From Xylona heveae TC161 (Eukaryota > Ascomycota > Xylonomycetes > Xylonales > Xylonaceae), in the NCBI RefSeq assembly GCF_001619985.1, contig NW_017264199.1, positions 930,001 through 994,000 on the forward strand: 64,000 nucleotides of DNA. The letters are read 5' to 3'. A program made the position numbers and the translations under genes. Of the stretch, positions 1 through 12,108 are shown piece after piece. The notes beneath the pieces were generated by a model that was given only the letters and a program-made list of their open reading frames with translations, was not told where the DNA came from and made no database searches. The number at the start of each line of letters is the position of its first letter. Within the stretch, counting starts at the first letter, position 1.

Positions 1-95
1 TTTCTTTGCTTTATATACCCTTTCAACGTCTCTGGGCTTTACTCTTGCTACCTACTACAATTGCACCTCTTTTGCTATACGGTAGTATTTGAACA

Positions 96-1566
96 ATGTT
101 TTCACGGACTATTAGGAAGACATGTACCTGCTCGAGAGTAGCAACAAGGTCCCATGGTCTAAATCGCCGGCTCGCTCATACCCAGGCGGCATTCAATTTT
201 GAAGATCCACTTGGCAGTTCCAAATTATTCACCGAAGATGAATTGGCTATCCAAGAAACGGCACGTTCATATTGCCAGGAGCAATTGCTCCCGAGAGTTC
301 TGGGTGAGTATGTAGAATAGCAAGTAGTAGGTGGCTAGTCTGACCAAGATTTGCAAGATGCGCATCGCAGCGAACATTATGATAAGAGAATACTCGAAGA
401 GATGGGGGAACTCGGGCTTTTGGGTGCTACTATTCAAGGCTATGAATGTGCAGGAGTCAGCCAAGTAGCCTCCGGGCTAATCACCAGGGAAGTTGAACGG
501 GTTGATTCAGGTTACCGCTCGGGAATGTCTGTGCAGAGTTCCCTCATCATGGGCGGGATCTACGAGTTTGGATCTGAGGAACAGAAACAGAGATACCTGC
601 CCCAGCTTGCAAAAGGCAAGTTGGTCGGGTGTTTCGGTTTGACCGAGCCAAATCATGGCTCTGACCCTGGCTCAATGGAGACAATCGCTAAACCTCACCC
701 GTCAAAGAAAGGAGTCTTTCTCCTCTCAGGTTCAAAGACCTGGATAACAAATTCACCGATCTCAGATGTGATGATGGTCTGGGCAAAGCTCCAATCTACT
801 GGAAAGATTCGGGGCTTTCTGGTTGATCGGAATCGTTGCCCTCCCGGAACATTGGAAACGCCTGCCATAAAGAATAAAACTGGCTTACGTGCATCCCTAA
901 CTGGAATGATCCAAATGGATGAATGTCCCGTGCCAGAGGAAAACATGTTTCCGACCATTGAAGGACTCAGGGGGCCGTTCAACTGTCTCAATTCGGCGCG
1001 ATACGGGATCGCCTGGGGTACAATGGGAGCCCTAGAAGATTGCATTGCGCGGACCAGAGAATATGCGCTTGAGCGGAAACAATTCAAAGGCAATCCCCTT
1101 GCCAAATACCAACTTGTGCAGAAGAAATTAGCTGATGCAGTAACGGATGCTGCATACGGTGTTCTCGCTGCCTATCAAGTCGGGCGACTCAAGGAAGAGG
1201 GCAAGGCTTTACCAGAGATGATATCTATGATCAAGCGGCAGAATTGTGATCGCGCTTTGATCAACTCGAGGGCGTACGTAACACAAGGGCTTTGATCGCT
1301 TGGCTAAGTGCTGACAGAACCCGGTGCAGTCTGCAGGAAATTTTCGGTGGTAATGCAGTGAGTGATGAATATCACATCGGAAGGCACGTGGCAAATCTTT
1401 TCGTGACACAGACCTATGAAGGCCAGAGTGATATTCACAGTATGTTATTTCTCCCAAACGACTGGCAAAATACTTCTCCCACCTGTAGCTCTAAGCTAAC
1501 CAAGGGGTATCTGCACCAGGTTTAATTCTCGGAAGAGCAATTACTGGTGTACAAGCATTTTGCTAA
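96..1566 (+). CDS. Glutaryl-CoA dehydrogenase, mitochondrial
   Basis: Acyl-CoA dehydrogenase-family flavoprotein that should oxidise and decarboxylate glutaryl-CoA to crotonyl-CoA in lysine/tryptophan breakdown in the mitochondrial matrix. Four exons: 96-303, 358-1273, 1330-1439, 1520-1566; joined CDS 426 residues. The first ~30 residues are Arg-rich and lack acidic residues, as in a mitochondrial presequence. The FAD/substrate signature [16 protein letters not shown] lies mid-protein; the third exon carries [19 protein letters not shown] and [10 protein letters not shown], whose Glu (about residue 405) is the catalytic base of this subfamily. The last exon gives the family ending [13 protein letters not shown] plus one Cys, with no peroxisomal tripeptide. 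The start is the first ATG in frame with the presequence. Length and motifs match GCDH better than short- or medium-chain dehydrogenases. Confidence 0.93.
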
Positions 1567-2418
1567 GGGGTTTGCACGTGGCAACCGCCAACGGATGGTA
1601 GGATGGAAACCCTTCATGATAAATTTTGGCGGTTCCGAGGTTGGTCAAGAAAATGTTTTCAATTATATAAAGGTAGAATACTATCCTCCCAGTATTGATT
1701 GACAAAGTCAAGTATGGGGACCAAGGGCTCCTGGTCGTGCCACAAGTGGCCTGAAGATGAATTGAATTCTTTGCAGGCAATCTCGCTCTTTCTCCAAGAC
1801 CATGGGTCGCCATGTGCATACCTAGCAAAGGGACAACCTTAAGAAGATATGCCGTCACAGGGGCTTTTTGCCATCTTCGGCTGTGTTAGGCTGAACGGGC
1901 CTTGTACCGCCAACGCTTGACGCTAACCCTTTCAGGCCTCGCTTTGAGGCAATACGTGAAGGAGTGAATGAATCAGCATCCTGAAAGGTACCAGTTACGA
2001 TGTGGTCTTTCCATCTAGGCGCACTTTAAACTCACCCTAGAAGCCTATGGATGGTTGATGACTCCATTATTCTGACCATTTAGCGTCATCTTGTAAATGT
2101 CTCTGTAACCTTCTGCTCCTATACCTTCATAGTAGAAAGGTTAAGGCATATCAATTCTTGCACGCGTAGAGGTAGATTTAGCGGTGGTAGTGTCTCTCTT
2201 CACTTGAACTCTTGTACCTTGTACTACTACCCTCGTGCTTGACTGTGTCATCCGCTCTGCCAGCCGGGTTGTTTCGTTTGGTTTAGCCCGCTAATCGGTC
2301 TTTTCCGTCCTCAGGTCGGCGCCACAGCCCACTTCCAATTCTTCATCTTCACCACATCACTTTCGACGCTTTTCAATCCTCGTCATCTCCACAACCTTAT
2401 ACCCCGCACAACACAAAA
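1567..2418. other. Intergenic, no gene seen
   Basis: Region between the dehydrogenase and the UBC4 start. The last ~150 bases are pyrimidine-rich, as in a typical fungal core promoter and leader. Short open frames here have no protein-like character. Confidence 0.6.
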
Positions 2419-3284
<866 letters not shown>

Positions 3285-3805
3285 ATTTCTTCACGGCCAA
3301 TCTGGACCTGTCTCCTTGGCATACTTTCTTCAAGGCTGCATTAGAGAATTGCTCCGGTTGAGACTGGTGTCTGGAACTGTGTACCAGTGAGGTCTGGAGC
3401 AATGGACGAGAAATAGAATCCGGCAGTTACATCCGAGATTCTTTATGAGGTGCTTTAATGGCGAGGGTTATGTTTCTTTGATATTGCTTCCAGCTTTTTC
3501 AGTGCCAGCGAGGAAGGCCTGTTCTGCTCTCATATGTTCCTAGGTCTTTCTTCTGATGATGCATACCGGTTTCATACACCGTCCGCGCGTTAGGGGCAAA
3601 TTGAATTCTTTTGATACATATATTTGGGTTATCTTTGAGAGTGTCTGTGTGAACACTGCGACTAATGGGAATCGTTGAGAAGTTTGATAAAGTTGTGTAC
3701 ACATTATTGCGAATGAAACATGATGAACCGTTCGTGCGCTGGGCTTATTTTATTGTTTGCATGGTTGTATAGCTAAGTGATTACTTCAACTTATTCCCTG
3801 TCGAT
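3285..3805. other. Intergenic between convergent genes, nothing seen
   Basis: Tail-to-tail spacer between UBC4 (+) and the 260-residue gene (-). It should hold both 3' untranslated regions. No further feature recognised. Confidence 0.6.
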
Positions 3806-4588
3806 CTAGTGTTGCAGAGGAATATAGGGTTTCTGCCACACTGGACTATCCTTATCAAATGCGAGTTGCAGTGACACACAGCCTTCTGCAGTTTCAGCGG
3901 TCTCGGTAGACCACTTTCCTTTTCGCAGCCCGAACTTCTCCGCGACATCATCCTTCAACTTGAAGACCCGCTCTGGGTGACGACGGGCGCCGTTGTCAAA
4001 TGTGACGAAATTAGAGACATGCTCCTCAGCAGTACTATCAACCCATTCTCCCGGTTCAGCGATAATGAATGCCGGCGGCAACCATGCGCTGTCTTCGTAG
4101 TTATAGCCATTTGAACTAACTGCTTGTGAAGCGTGCGGATCATATTTCTCAAAATCCGTCTCGTTTCCGAGCCTTTCGCTGATACTAGAATTCGCTATGT
4201 CATAATTGACGTGCTCAATGGGGACGTCTTCGGTTTTCAGTCGGATTTTCCAAAAGAAAGGCTCCCCTTCGTGTGTGATGACGGGGTCTTCCTCGAATGG
4301 ATCGCCGGTATGCTCGATATACCATACAGATCTTGTTGATGGCGTTGCTGCGTCAATGACGAGAAAGGACTCCCTAAAGCCTTCTTGATCAAGCTTCGAC
4401 CGTATTGCTTGGTGTGGTAGTCCGTACAGCTCCGGGCGGTCTTGAATGAAGAGCTCCACAGTTGGGTTGAAACGCGCTAGGCTGCCATAGGCAAAGTCGG
4501 CATGTATTTGGTTGAGTTCTTCAATAGAAAGAGAACAATTCAGGAAGCCAAAGAGCACATCTGACTTTGCATTGCGGATGATGACCAT
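3806..4588 (-). CDS. Protein of unknown function, 260 residues
   Basis: Single uninterrupted frame from an ATG at 4588 to a stop at 3806. I do not recognise the family. The protein is soluble-looking, acidic and rich in aromatic residues, with no signal peptide, membrane segment or clear catalytic motif. It starts MVIIRNAKSDVLFGFLNCSL, has a hydrophobic stretch FLVIDAATP followed by VWYIEH, and a middle part with several Pro-Glu and Asp-Pro pairs (GDPFEEDPVITHEGEP). Codon use and composition resemble the neighbouring genes, so it looks real. It is divergent from the MFS transporter across a 1.06-kb spacer. A TATA-like element lies about 85 bp upstream, which in fungi often marks an inducible gene (inference). 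Function not assigned. Confidence 0.75.
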   Translation of the reverse strand: MVIIRNAKSDVLFGFLNCSLSIEELNQIHADFAYGSLARFNPTVELFIQDRPELYGLPHQAIRSKLDQEGFRESFLVIDAATPSTRSVWYIEHTGDPFEEDPVITHEGEPFFWKIRLKTEDVPIEHVNYDIANSSISERLGNETDFEKYDPHASQAVSSNGYNYEDSAWLPPAFIIAEPGEWVDSTAEEHVSNFVTFDNGARRHPERVFKLKDDVAEKFGLRKGKWSTETAETAEGCVSLQLAFDKDSPVWQKPYIPLQH

Positions 4589-4672
4589 GACTGGAAAATA
4601 TTTTGATAGGAGGAGAGTGAAGTTGGGTATTTCAGAATGACAGCCTTGGGCTCCTCGCGCTGCATCCTTAGG

Positions 4673-4680
4673 TATTTATA
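4673..4680 (-). promoter_or_regulatory. TATA-like element of the 260-residue gene
   Basis: Reads TATAAATA on the minus strand, about 85 bp upstream of the ATG at 4588, a normal distance for a fungal TATA box. Confidence 0.4.
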
Positions 4681-5464
4681 TCTTGGACGATCAAACCCAT
4701 TAGTATCCTACTCGTATAACAAAACCCATGATCCAATGATAATCTAACATGTTTCCACTCTTGTCCGCATCTTATGAGGCAGCCGCCTAGCACGTGATGA
4801 TCAACAAAGCTGAGTACCTCTACTGGGTAATAACATTATATGCTGCACTTTCGACATGACAGATACTACATAAACAAACTAAGGTATGGAGACAAGGCTT
4901 TTCTACAGTCAAGAATAGTCCAAGAAATTTGATGGGAACAATAACGACTGAGAGCGAAAACTGTCCGGTCAAGTGGCATCCATGTGGACATGGGACATGG
5001 GTCTAGAATTTTGAGTCAATGCCTTATGTCCTTTTCTCGGCCTCGACAATCGATAGAACGTCATTCATTTTAGCCGCCTCGCTCCAAGACTGCCTAACAC
5101 ATTTGCGAAGCCCAAGTCCCGCTCGAAAACGGAATTTAAAAAGGTTTTGTGTCACATTGGCCCAGACAGTCGACGCTTCCCTCGCTCGGGTTAAGTCTTG
5201 ACAAACAGCGGTTCATCAAGCGAGGGAAATGGCGGGAGATTCTCTGCTGGGTTGGTTATGAGCCCGCATTACATCGGGTGATGTTCTGGTTGAATCTCCC
5301 CATAAACCCCCACCCGGGTGTCACCTAAACCAACTTGGATTTAGTGATGCATTGAGGACCCTCTCGATAAAATTCTCCCGTTCTTAGTCGCCATTAAGTT
5401 CCGGTCATTAGAAGCCGTCATCTCGACAACATATTTATTATTCTAAAGATGACATGGGATTTGC

Positions 5465-5470
5465 GATAAG
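5465..5470 (+). promoter_or_regulatory. GATAAG site upstream of the MFS transporter
   Basis: Perfect HGATAR core ~175 bp upstream of the transporter ATG. AreA/Gat1-type GATA factors bind such sites at nitrogen-regulated permease genes. A single site is weak evidence because the hexamer is common by chance. Confidence 0.3.
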
Positions 5471-5644
5471 ATTGCTGCAGGTCCGAGGTTTCTTCTGAAG
5501 CACGTCAGTGTCCTTTTGTATGGATATTGTTGAGTATTTGACAGATTAATATTATTCAATTTCATTCCTATAGGATTGAGGGGTCTTCACATCTCAGCAG
5601 GGAAATTTTATATTAGTACTGCTCCATCAATTATTTTCTCTGCT

Positions 5645-7349
5645 ATGATGGAGTCTGAGAAGGCGTTTCCTGGTCCTCAACGCCCTGGCGAGGATGCGAT
5701 TGAAGAGCACAGCTTGTCGACAGACCCTAACGCCGAGCGAAAGCTTGTCAGAAAATTGGATTTCTACATCATTCCGGTAGTGATGTTGTTGTACTTGCTA
5801 TCATTTCTAGATAGGTGAGCTGCTAAGCTGATCCACGATTGAGAAATTCTGCTAACGTGTTATGTCAAGGGTAAATATTGGGAATGCGAGGTTCGTGCAA
5901 TCCATACTCCTCCTTTATAAAAGCCGTAGCATGACTCACACGCCCAAAGGTTGTATGGTCTTGAGGAGGATCTAAACCTCACTGGAGACAGATTCCAGAT
6001 TGTTACCTCAATTCTCTTCGTTCCTTACTTGGTATGAGCATCTTTTCGTATATGCTACTCTAAGAAATTCCGGCTAAGACATTTACACTATTATAGCTCT
6101 CTGAGGTTCCCAGCAATCTTCTTCTCAAAAAGCTCAGGCCATCAAGATGGATTTCTTTCATCGCTACCAGCTGGGGGATTATTGCAACGCTTACTGGCGT
6201 GACTCAAAATTATGCTGGTATGATCGTATGTAGACTGGCTCTCGGTCTGGTGGAGGGTGGCCTCTTTCCAGGATTGACTGTTTATTTGACATTATTCTAC
6301 ACCAAGCGCGAGCTGGCTCTTCGCATTGGTTATCTTTTCGTCAGCTCTGCACTTGCTGGCGCCTTTGGTGGCCTTCTCGCCTACGGCATCGGCCACATGG
6401 ATGGCGTTGCCGGACAACGTGCCTGGCGCTGGATTTTTATTCTGGAGGGCCTGCCCACCGTCGTTCTTGGTGTTGCGACTTGGTTTCTCCTCCCAGACGA
6501 GCCAGCCACTGCGTATTTCCTTAATGACAAGGAGAAGGAGATGATGGAGGTTCGTAGGATGCGGCAGGGTCAGAGCAAGTCAGCGGAGCAATTTCACTGG
6601 GCAGACTTTAGAGCCTGTATAAAAGACTGGAAAGTTTGGACCTTTTGCATCGGCCTTTTTGGCGTTGACACGATGCTCTATGGTTACAGCACTTTCTTAC
6701 CAACGATCATCAAGGGCCTTGGTCGTTGGACCACGGCCGAAGTACAGGCCTTGACTATACCGTGTTACGCTTTGGGTGCAATTTCGTATTTGGCTGTTGC
6801 TAGATTGTCCGACCATCAACAGATGCGAGGGCTTTATACGGTCATCTTTGGTTGCATTTCCGTCATCGGCTACGGTATTCTCATCGCCGATGCAAGCTCT
6901 GGCGTGCATTATTTTGGGTGCTTCATGGTTGGTCTTGGGTTGTACGTGGTGGTAGGGCTGCCTCTGGCTTGGTTGCCGAGCAATTGTCCTCGATACGGCA
7001 AGCGGACAACTGCTACAGGATTTCAACTTACTTTTGGAAATTGTGCCGGCGTCATGGCGCCATTTGTATGGTAACCCCTGATCCAGTCTCATATTGACTT
7101 GTTTTGGCTAACGATTTTTACGCAAAGCTTTACAAGACAATAGAGGCACCGAGGTATGTCAGAGGACATGCCGTTACGCTGAGCATGGTCGGTTTTGCCA
7201 CTATCGTTTACGCCTTCATGTGGTTTTGGCTTGCTCGCGTGAACCGGCGAAGGAAGGCTGGTGCCGAAGATTATAAGATAGAAAACTTGACTGAAGAAGA
7301 AGTCGACCGGCTTGGTGATGAATCCCCTCATTTCACTTATACCATCTAG
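5645..7349 (+). CDS. MFS transporter, anion:cation symporter (Dal5/Tna1-like) family
   Basis: Plasma-membrane permease of the fungal ACS family, whose members import carboxylated nutrients and vitamins (allantoate, nicotinate, pantothenate). Five exons: 5645-5814, 5870-5890, 5950-6031, 6097-7065, 7128-7349; 487 residues. It opens with a ~45-residue acidic cytosolic tail, then TM1 KLDFYIIPVVMLLYLLSFLDR and the N-I-G-N-A-R-L-Y-G-L-E-E-D-L loop typical of the family. RLALGLVEGGLFPGLTVYL and the RAWRWIFILEG segment follow, then a central loop and six more spans; the C-terminal tail is charged. Two ATGs stand in tandem (5645 and 5648). Exon 2 is only 21 nt but restores a conserved stretch. The substrate cannot be told from sequence; the GATA site hints at nitrogen control. 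Confidence 0.88.
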
Positions 7350-7980
7350 CTCAACGTCTCCTACGATCTATCTGTAATTTCTGCGCATTCAAAAGCAAAG
7401 GACTTGGTCAATGCCCGGATTCTACCCAAATTATTTGGATTTATGAGCATAGATTTTATATACTTTACTTAATGATTAGATAAAACACCTCTAGTATAGA
7501 TTAGACCTAAAAGATTTATTTTTCAAAGAATTCTCAAAAGAATCTTTCGGATTGCAGAACAGATATCGGCCTGGAAACGAGATAGCTTGAGGAAATGAGC
7601 GGAACAATAACGAAACGGCTCCGATTATTATTTCTGTCACACTTTTTGAATATAGACGCTTCTTTGAGAAAAAGTATTGCTAAATTCACGCCCCAAAGCA
7701 AGGTCATTCGGCGGAGAGTACCCTAGGAGTCTGCCATCGCTGAAGTCCCAAGTTATTATATTTCTTGGTTAGGACTAGCGTGATCGCGCTTATGCGCGTA
7801 TGCCTTGGTGATCCTGTCAACGCGATCTTCATACCACTAGTCATAAAGAAAAACAATCAAGCACTTATGCACTGTTAACATGTCCTTTTCGTATTCCAAG
7901 AAGCAGAAAGGGCAAGTATTTACGTTTCCTTCTTCATAATTGAGGTTCTTTGTTTCGTGGATGCGCCGCTGACTCCATCT
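7350..7980. other. Intergenic, AT-rich, no gene seen
   Basis: Spacer between the transporter stop and the ECO1 ATG. The 7430-7520 part is strongly AT-rich, as in a 3' untranslated region. An in-frame GTG at 7957 precedes the ECO1 ATG but is not a plausible start. Confidence 0.55.
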
Positions 7981-9699
7981 ATGCGAAGCAGATTGAAAAC
8001 ATATTCCCGACAGACAAGATCTTGCATTCGACCCGAAAATGACGCCCCGATTGCGAAAAGGCGGCGTATAGAAGTGCACGAAGATCAAAATGCAGCGATA
8101 GAAGTTGGTGTGAAATTCCAAAACTCGCTTGCTGAATCTACACGAGCCAGTAGACGGATTCAGATTGCTGGAACAGACGATCGCCCACTTGATGCGACAA
8201 GAAAGCTGGACGAAGACTGCGACGGAAATGCACCGAAGGACGAATTTTCCTCTCATATCTCATCAGATCTGGTTGGCGCACCAACTTCCGACGGAGAAGA
8301 TGGAGGCCGCCTGTCCAGTTTTGACGGCCTCGCAGCCACAGAGCTTCAAGACTCAACTTTGACGACACCACCTTCATCGCCGCCGCCAATTATTCCGATT
8401 GACATGAATATCCGAAAGATTTGGAAGCCAATGTTTTCAGCTGTCCGACGAAGGAGCGGTAATGATATCGGAGCAAGGAAATCCCAAGCACAAAGTACGC
8501 AAGCAAATTTACTTGGCGTTGCCCACACCGATGCACGTTCTTCCAAGATATCAAAGGGAAAAAGGCAATCAAATCTTATCCAAATGCAAATAGACGTTGG
8601 TATAGAAACGAGGAGGACGTGCAAAGCTTGTGGAATGGACTACGTCCCGTCCAGCGCGGAGGATGATGCGCTACATAAAAGATACCATGCATCCCAATTG
8701 GGGGATGGCATTGATTTCGGCAAAGGCTCTACAAAATGGCCCGAATCTAACAGGATCTGGGAGAGCGCACAGTTCTCAGCAAAGGCATCTGCAGAACGAT
8801 CAACCGGTTTGCGCCAAAATAGCACTGTGGACTACGTGGTAGTCGTCGATCAGAGAAGCTCATTTGCGGAGAAGAGAAAAGCAAGAAAGGCTCTAGACAT
8901 TGTCACCTCAGAGCTTTCTGCCGTTAGCATTGATGAAAGGACATTATGGGGCACGTCAAAAAAAGAAACGCCATCATCTTGCGGAAGACGACCGATGGGA
9001 TTTGCAAATGACATGTGCAGCGCAGAAACGAGTACGGATCCAACGGAGCTCTCATCTTCCGATAGCGAGCAAGCTCTTGAGAGTATTATTGGTGGCGATC
9101 GCTACAAAATCTATCTTTATATGAGCGGTGATAAATGCGTTGGTCTATGCCTTGCGGAGAGAATTGCCGGGGCGTACCAAGTGCTCGATGGCCAAGACGA
9201 GGTTGTCCCGCAGAAACAAGAGACTTGTTCGAAACTGCCGACGCCCATTCCATCTTCCCCAACCACAAATGCAAAATCATCTTTGGCCAGCGCGATATCA
9301 CGCGCAGATATTCAACAGTCTTCAAATGATATGAGCCGAGAAGAAATTACGCCGCCAATCCTTCCGCGCGATCTAGAGGAGCAGCATTCTGATCCGAGCC
9401 CAAACTCTGCAGGTCCAGAATCTCCTAAGCGCGTAATAACATCGAAGAGCTCCTCCATCTCCATCAGTGCAAAACCTACTTCAGCAGTTCTTGGCATTTC
9501 ACGAATCTGGACATCACGCTCTCATCGAAGACACGGCATCGCGGCCACACTCCTCGATTGCGCAAGAGACCGATTTATCTATGGCATGAAGATACCCAAG
9601 GACTTGATTGCATTCAGTCAACCTACCGAGAGCGGTGTAAGATTAGCGGAGAATTGGTTCGGGAAAGACAAAAGATGGCATGTATATCGTGAAGATTAG
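7981..9699 (+). CDS. eco1: Sister-chromatid cohesion N-acetyltransferase ECO1/CTF7
   Basis: Nuclear acetyltransferase that modifies the cohesin subunit Smc3 in S phase to lock cohesion. Intronless, 572 residues. I start at the ATG at 7981 because MRSRLKTYSRQ matches the short basic start of fungal Eco1; the frame is open upstream only through a GTG. A C2H2 finger lies at ~214-236 (CKAC, then HKRYH, spacing C-x2-C-x13-H-x3-H). A central core includes KIYLYMSGDKCVGLCLAERI, and the C-terminal acetyl-CoA block GISRIWTSRSHRRHGIAATL (~505-525) is followed by FSQPTESGVRLAENW and the ending WHVYRED. A long polar, Ser/Pro-rich segment (~400-500) splits the core from the final block. The N-terminal 200 residues look disordered. 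Assignment rests on finger plus acetyltransferase order. Confidence 0.92.
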   Translation: MRSRLKTYSRQTRSCIRPENDAPIAKRRRIEVHEDQNAAIEVGVKFQNSLAESTRASRRIQIAGTDDRPLDATRKLDEDCDGNAPKDEFSSHISSDLVGAPTSDGEDGGRLSSFDGLAATELQDSTLTTPPSSPPPIIPIDMNIRKIWKPMFSAVRRRSGNDIGARKSQAQSTQANLLGVAHTDARSSKISKGKRQSNLIQMQIDVGIETRRTCKACGMDYVPSSAEDDALHKRYHASQLGDGIDFGKGSTKWPESNRIWESAQFSAKASAERSTGLRQNSTVDYVVVVDQRSSFAEKRKARKALDIVTSELSAVSIDERTLWGTSKKETPSSCGRRPMGFANDMCSAETSTDPTELSSSDSEQALESIIGGDRYKIYLYMSGDKCVGLCLAERIAGAYQVLDGQDEVVPQKQETCSKLPTPIPSSPTTNAKSSLASAISRADIQQSSNDMSREEITPPILPRDLEEQHSDPSPNSAGPESPKRVITSKSSSISISAKPTSAVLGISRIWTSRSHRRHGIAATLLDCARDRFIYGMKIPKDLIAFSQPTESGVRLAENWFGKDKRWHVYRED

Positions 9700-10233
9700 A
9701 TTAGTTGTATTTCAAAATTATTCATCGATTACTGAGTTCAAGATTTTTGCCAGTTCATCTCTGGGTTATTTTCAACAATTGGCCAAATTTTTAGACATAA
9801 GTAATTGTGTCCCGAAATTGAAATATTTAGGTCGATGCAGTACTTAGCAATACAACCCACTCTATTGCGCTACTAGACGTGGAGTGAACGACAATTCAGC
9901 ATGGATTCTAGAAAAAAATTATATGACTACGCATAGAGAATAATTTGAAGAAGACCAATAAATTGACTTTGTTCCGTAAGATTTTGGGCTTCTGTTTATA
10001 ACTGGCCGGGTTTGCCATTTAGCAAGGATGATGTCAACAAATCAGATAACGGAGATAGATCCAGCGGTAAGCTCGCGTCCCGAAACCCCGACCTACAGTG
10101 AGCTATCGAGCGGCCCAAGGCCTGCGGGATAAAGGTGAAACCCATTATTATTCTCCTATTCACTCTCAAGTTCGGGCGTGCTTACATTCGTTTTTTCATC
10201 TCATCAGGGCAATGAGTTTCTAATACCACTTTC
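9700..10233. other. Intergenic, no gene seen
   Basis: AT-rich spacer downstream of ECO1 and upstream of the Ser/Pro-rich gene. No motif stands out. Confidence 0.55.
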
Positions 10234-12108
10234 ATGATGTCTGGCGAATTATCCACTTCGAACCCTTTCCGTCGAGTGCCGCCAGCGGAAATCGAGCCCG
10301 ATGATGTGTTGTCGGTAGAGAAGCGCTTCCCACCTCTTCCTGGAGGTAATTGTGCTCCATTCTAGATATTCACGGGGATATCGACTTGCGAATGATACGC
10401 TCGAGATACTAATTAAATAGATCACAACTCAAGCACCAAAGACGTCCGCGTCGGATCGGCGCCGCCTTCCCCGCCTCTTGACAAGCACAGCTCCTCCGAT
10501 AGAGAACCGACTCCTGTGCCATATGGTATCGGTCATGAACCATCTCCCCCGTCGACACATGAATCCCCAAACAACACCACTGCAGCGGGTATCACAGATC
10601 CCTTTGAGTCTGACTCAGAAAGTGAGAGTGACGAGGATCGGAACAATGCACGGAAGACCAGTACGTCACCCATGCCCGCAGGCAGCCACCAAACCGCAGT
10701 CGCTCCGAAAAACCCGTTTCAAAAGACATTAGCGACAATGCAGGGGACAAGCTCTCAAGAGAAAGACATTGGTGGGACACAGTCCTCGAGACCAACAATT
10801 GGAGATTCAATCAAGTCAGCCAAGACAAGGCCATCATTGGACGTAGACAGTTTCAAACGCCTCCTTATGACAGGAAACGCGAATGCACCAAAGCATGGGA
10901 CCCCTGCTACATCACATCTTCACCCGGGAAGTGCCCAGCAAGGCGCCATTGGAGATAGCAGCAGCAATACTGATTCGTCTTCGATCTCTCGACAATCAAT
11001 ATTTGAGCCTATGCCCGAAGCAACACCCGATTCACCTCGCACCTCTCATGAGATCTTTGCTTCTGACGATGAACGCCTGCGGCTGGTTCGTAGCATAAGC
11101 TCAGGATCCAACAAGATAAAGCCTGCGCCACCAAAGACCCGACATGGGAAACCAATTCGGAGTAACACCCCGCAGACCGTATCTTTCTCAGATCCTTCTT
11201 TAAGTTGGTCATCATTTGAGAAACCTATGCCAGCCAAACCTAGTCGTCCGGAGTCTGCCGTATTCGTTAAGACCCCAACTGATATCAACAAACCATTACC
11301 GCCTGCTCCTGCTCCTGCTCCCGCTCCTAGTCCTCCTCAGTCGCAGCATGATAATGCTCTGTCCCCTTCAGGCACCAAGATGCAAACTACTGAGTCTTCT
11401 ATATCTTCTGCTACACAGTCACGCAAACCGCCCGCCCCTCCCTCACGACGTCAGAGCTACTTGAAATCATCACAATCTCCAATTTCCAGGAGCGATTCTC
11501 GGTCAATTCTCACCGAAGCTGGAGAAAGCTCTTCTGGTGAGGTTCTCGCATTGTCGTCTTCTTCTTCCAAATTAGCGGCTCAAGGACCAAAAGCTCCGCC
11601 TCCGCCCCCATCACGCCGCCCTGGTGGCGGCCACGCTCGGACGATGTCCGACTATCCATCATCCCCCGCAACGCCCCTATCTACTGTCTCAACGGGTGGA
11701 ACACGCCCAATACGTTCCTCATCAGGATCAAAACCTCATGGACCTGCCCCACCTCCGGTGCCTCCAAGCCGCACACAGTCTTCGTCCTCCCGACGGGCTC
11801 GGGGGTCATCAGTATCTTCCTCCTCCAGCGCCGCGCCATTCCCGCCACAACCACCTCCAAGAAGGGGTTCGGCGCGGAGCAGCCTTGACACTTCCATTCC
11901 CATGACCGCAAGCCCACCTTCTGAGCTCATCCAAGATACTGATCAAGTCAGTGAACGACGACAGTCAGTGGCATCCCTTGACAAAACCGCCAAAGCTGAG
12001 TCCAAACGCGACTCTGGTGATATTGACATTCTGGCAGACCTGACTGCATTACAAAGGGAGGTTGATGAACTCCGGGGTCGGTATGCATCCCGATCGGCCA
12101 GCGGATAG
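10234..12108 (+). CDS. Ser/Pro-rich protein with NPF and proline motifs
   Basis: Two exons, 10234-10345 and 10421-12108, 599 residues; two adjacent ATGs (10234, 10237) are possible starts. Function unknown. The protein is almost wholly low-complexity. It has an NPF tripeptide near the N terminus (TSNPFRRVPP) and another in KNPFQK; NPF is the ligand of EH domains in endocytic adaptors. Many class-type SH3 ligands follow (PAPPSRRQS, PPPPPSRRPGGGH, APPPVPPSRTQ, PPQPPPRRGS). A short alanine-proline repeat lies around 11305-11332. The only predicted ordered part is the C-terminal helix DILADLTALQREVDELRGRY. This layout suggests an actin-patch or endocytic scaffold, but that is inference from motifs. 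Similar proteins in related fungi are, as I recall, simply called serine-proline-rich. Confidence 0.82.

Larger units (their letters stand above)
4589..5644. other. Divergent intergenic region
   Basis: Shared upstream region of the 260-residue gene (-) and the MFS transporter (+). Besides the TATA and GATA sites listed separately it holds a CACGTG E-box core at 4791-4796. No convincing open frame. Confidence 0.55.

Noticed and set aside
7957-7980. Upstream GTG start for ECO1
   Set aside because: Nuclear fungal genes start at ATG; the ATG at 7981 gives the expected short basic N terminus.
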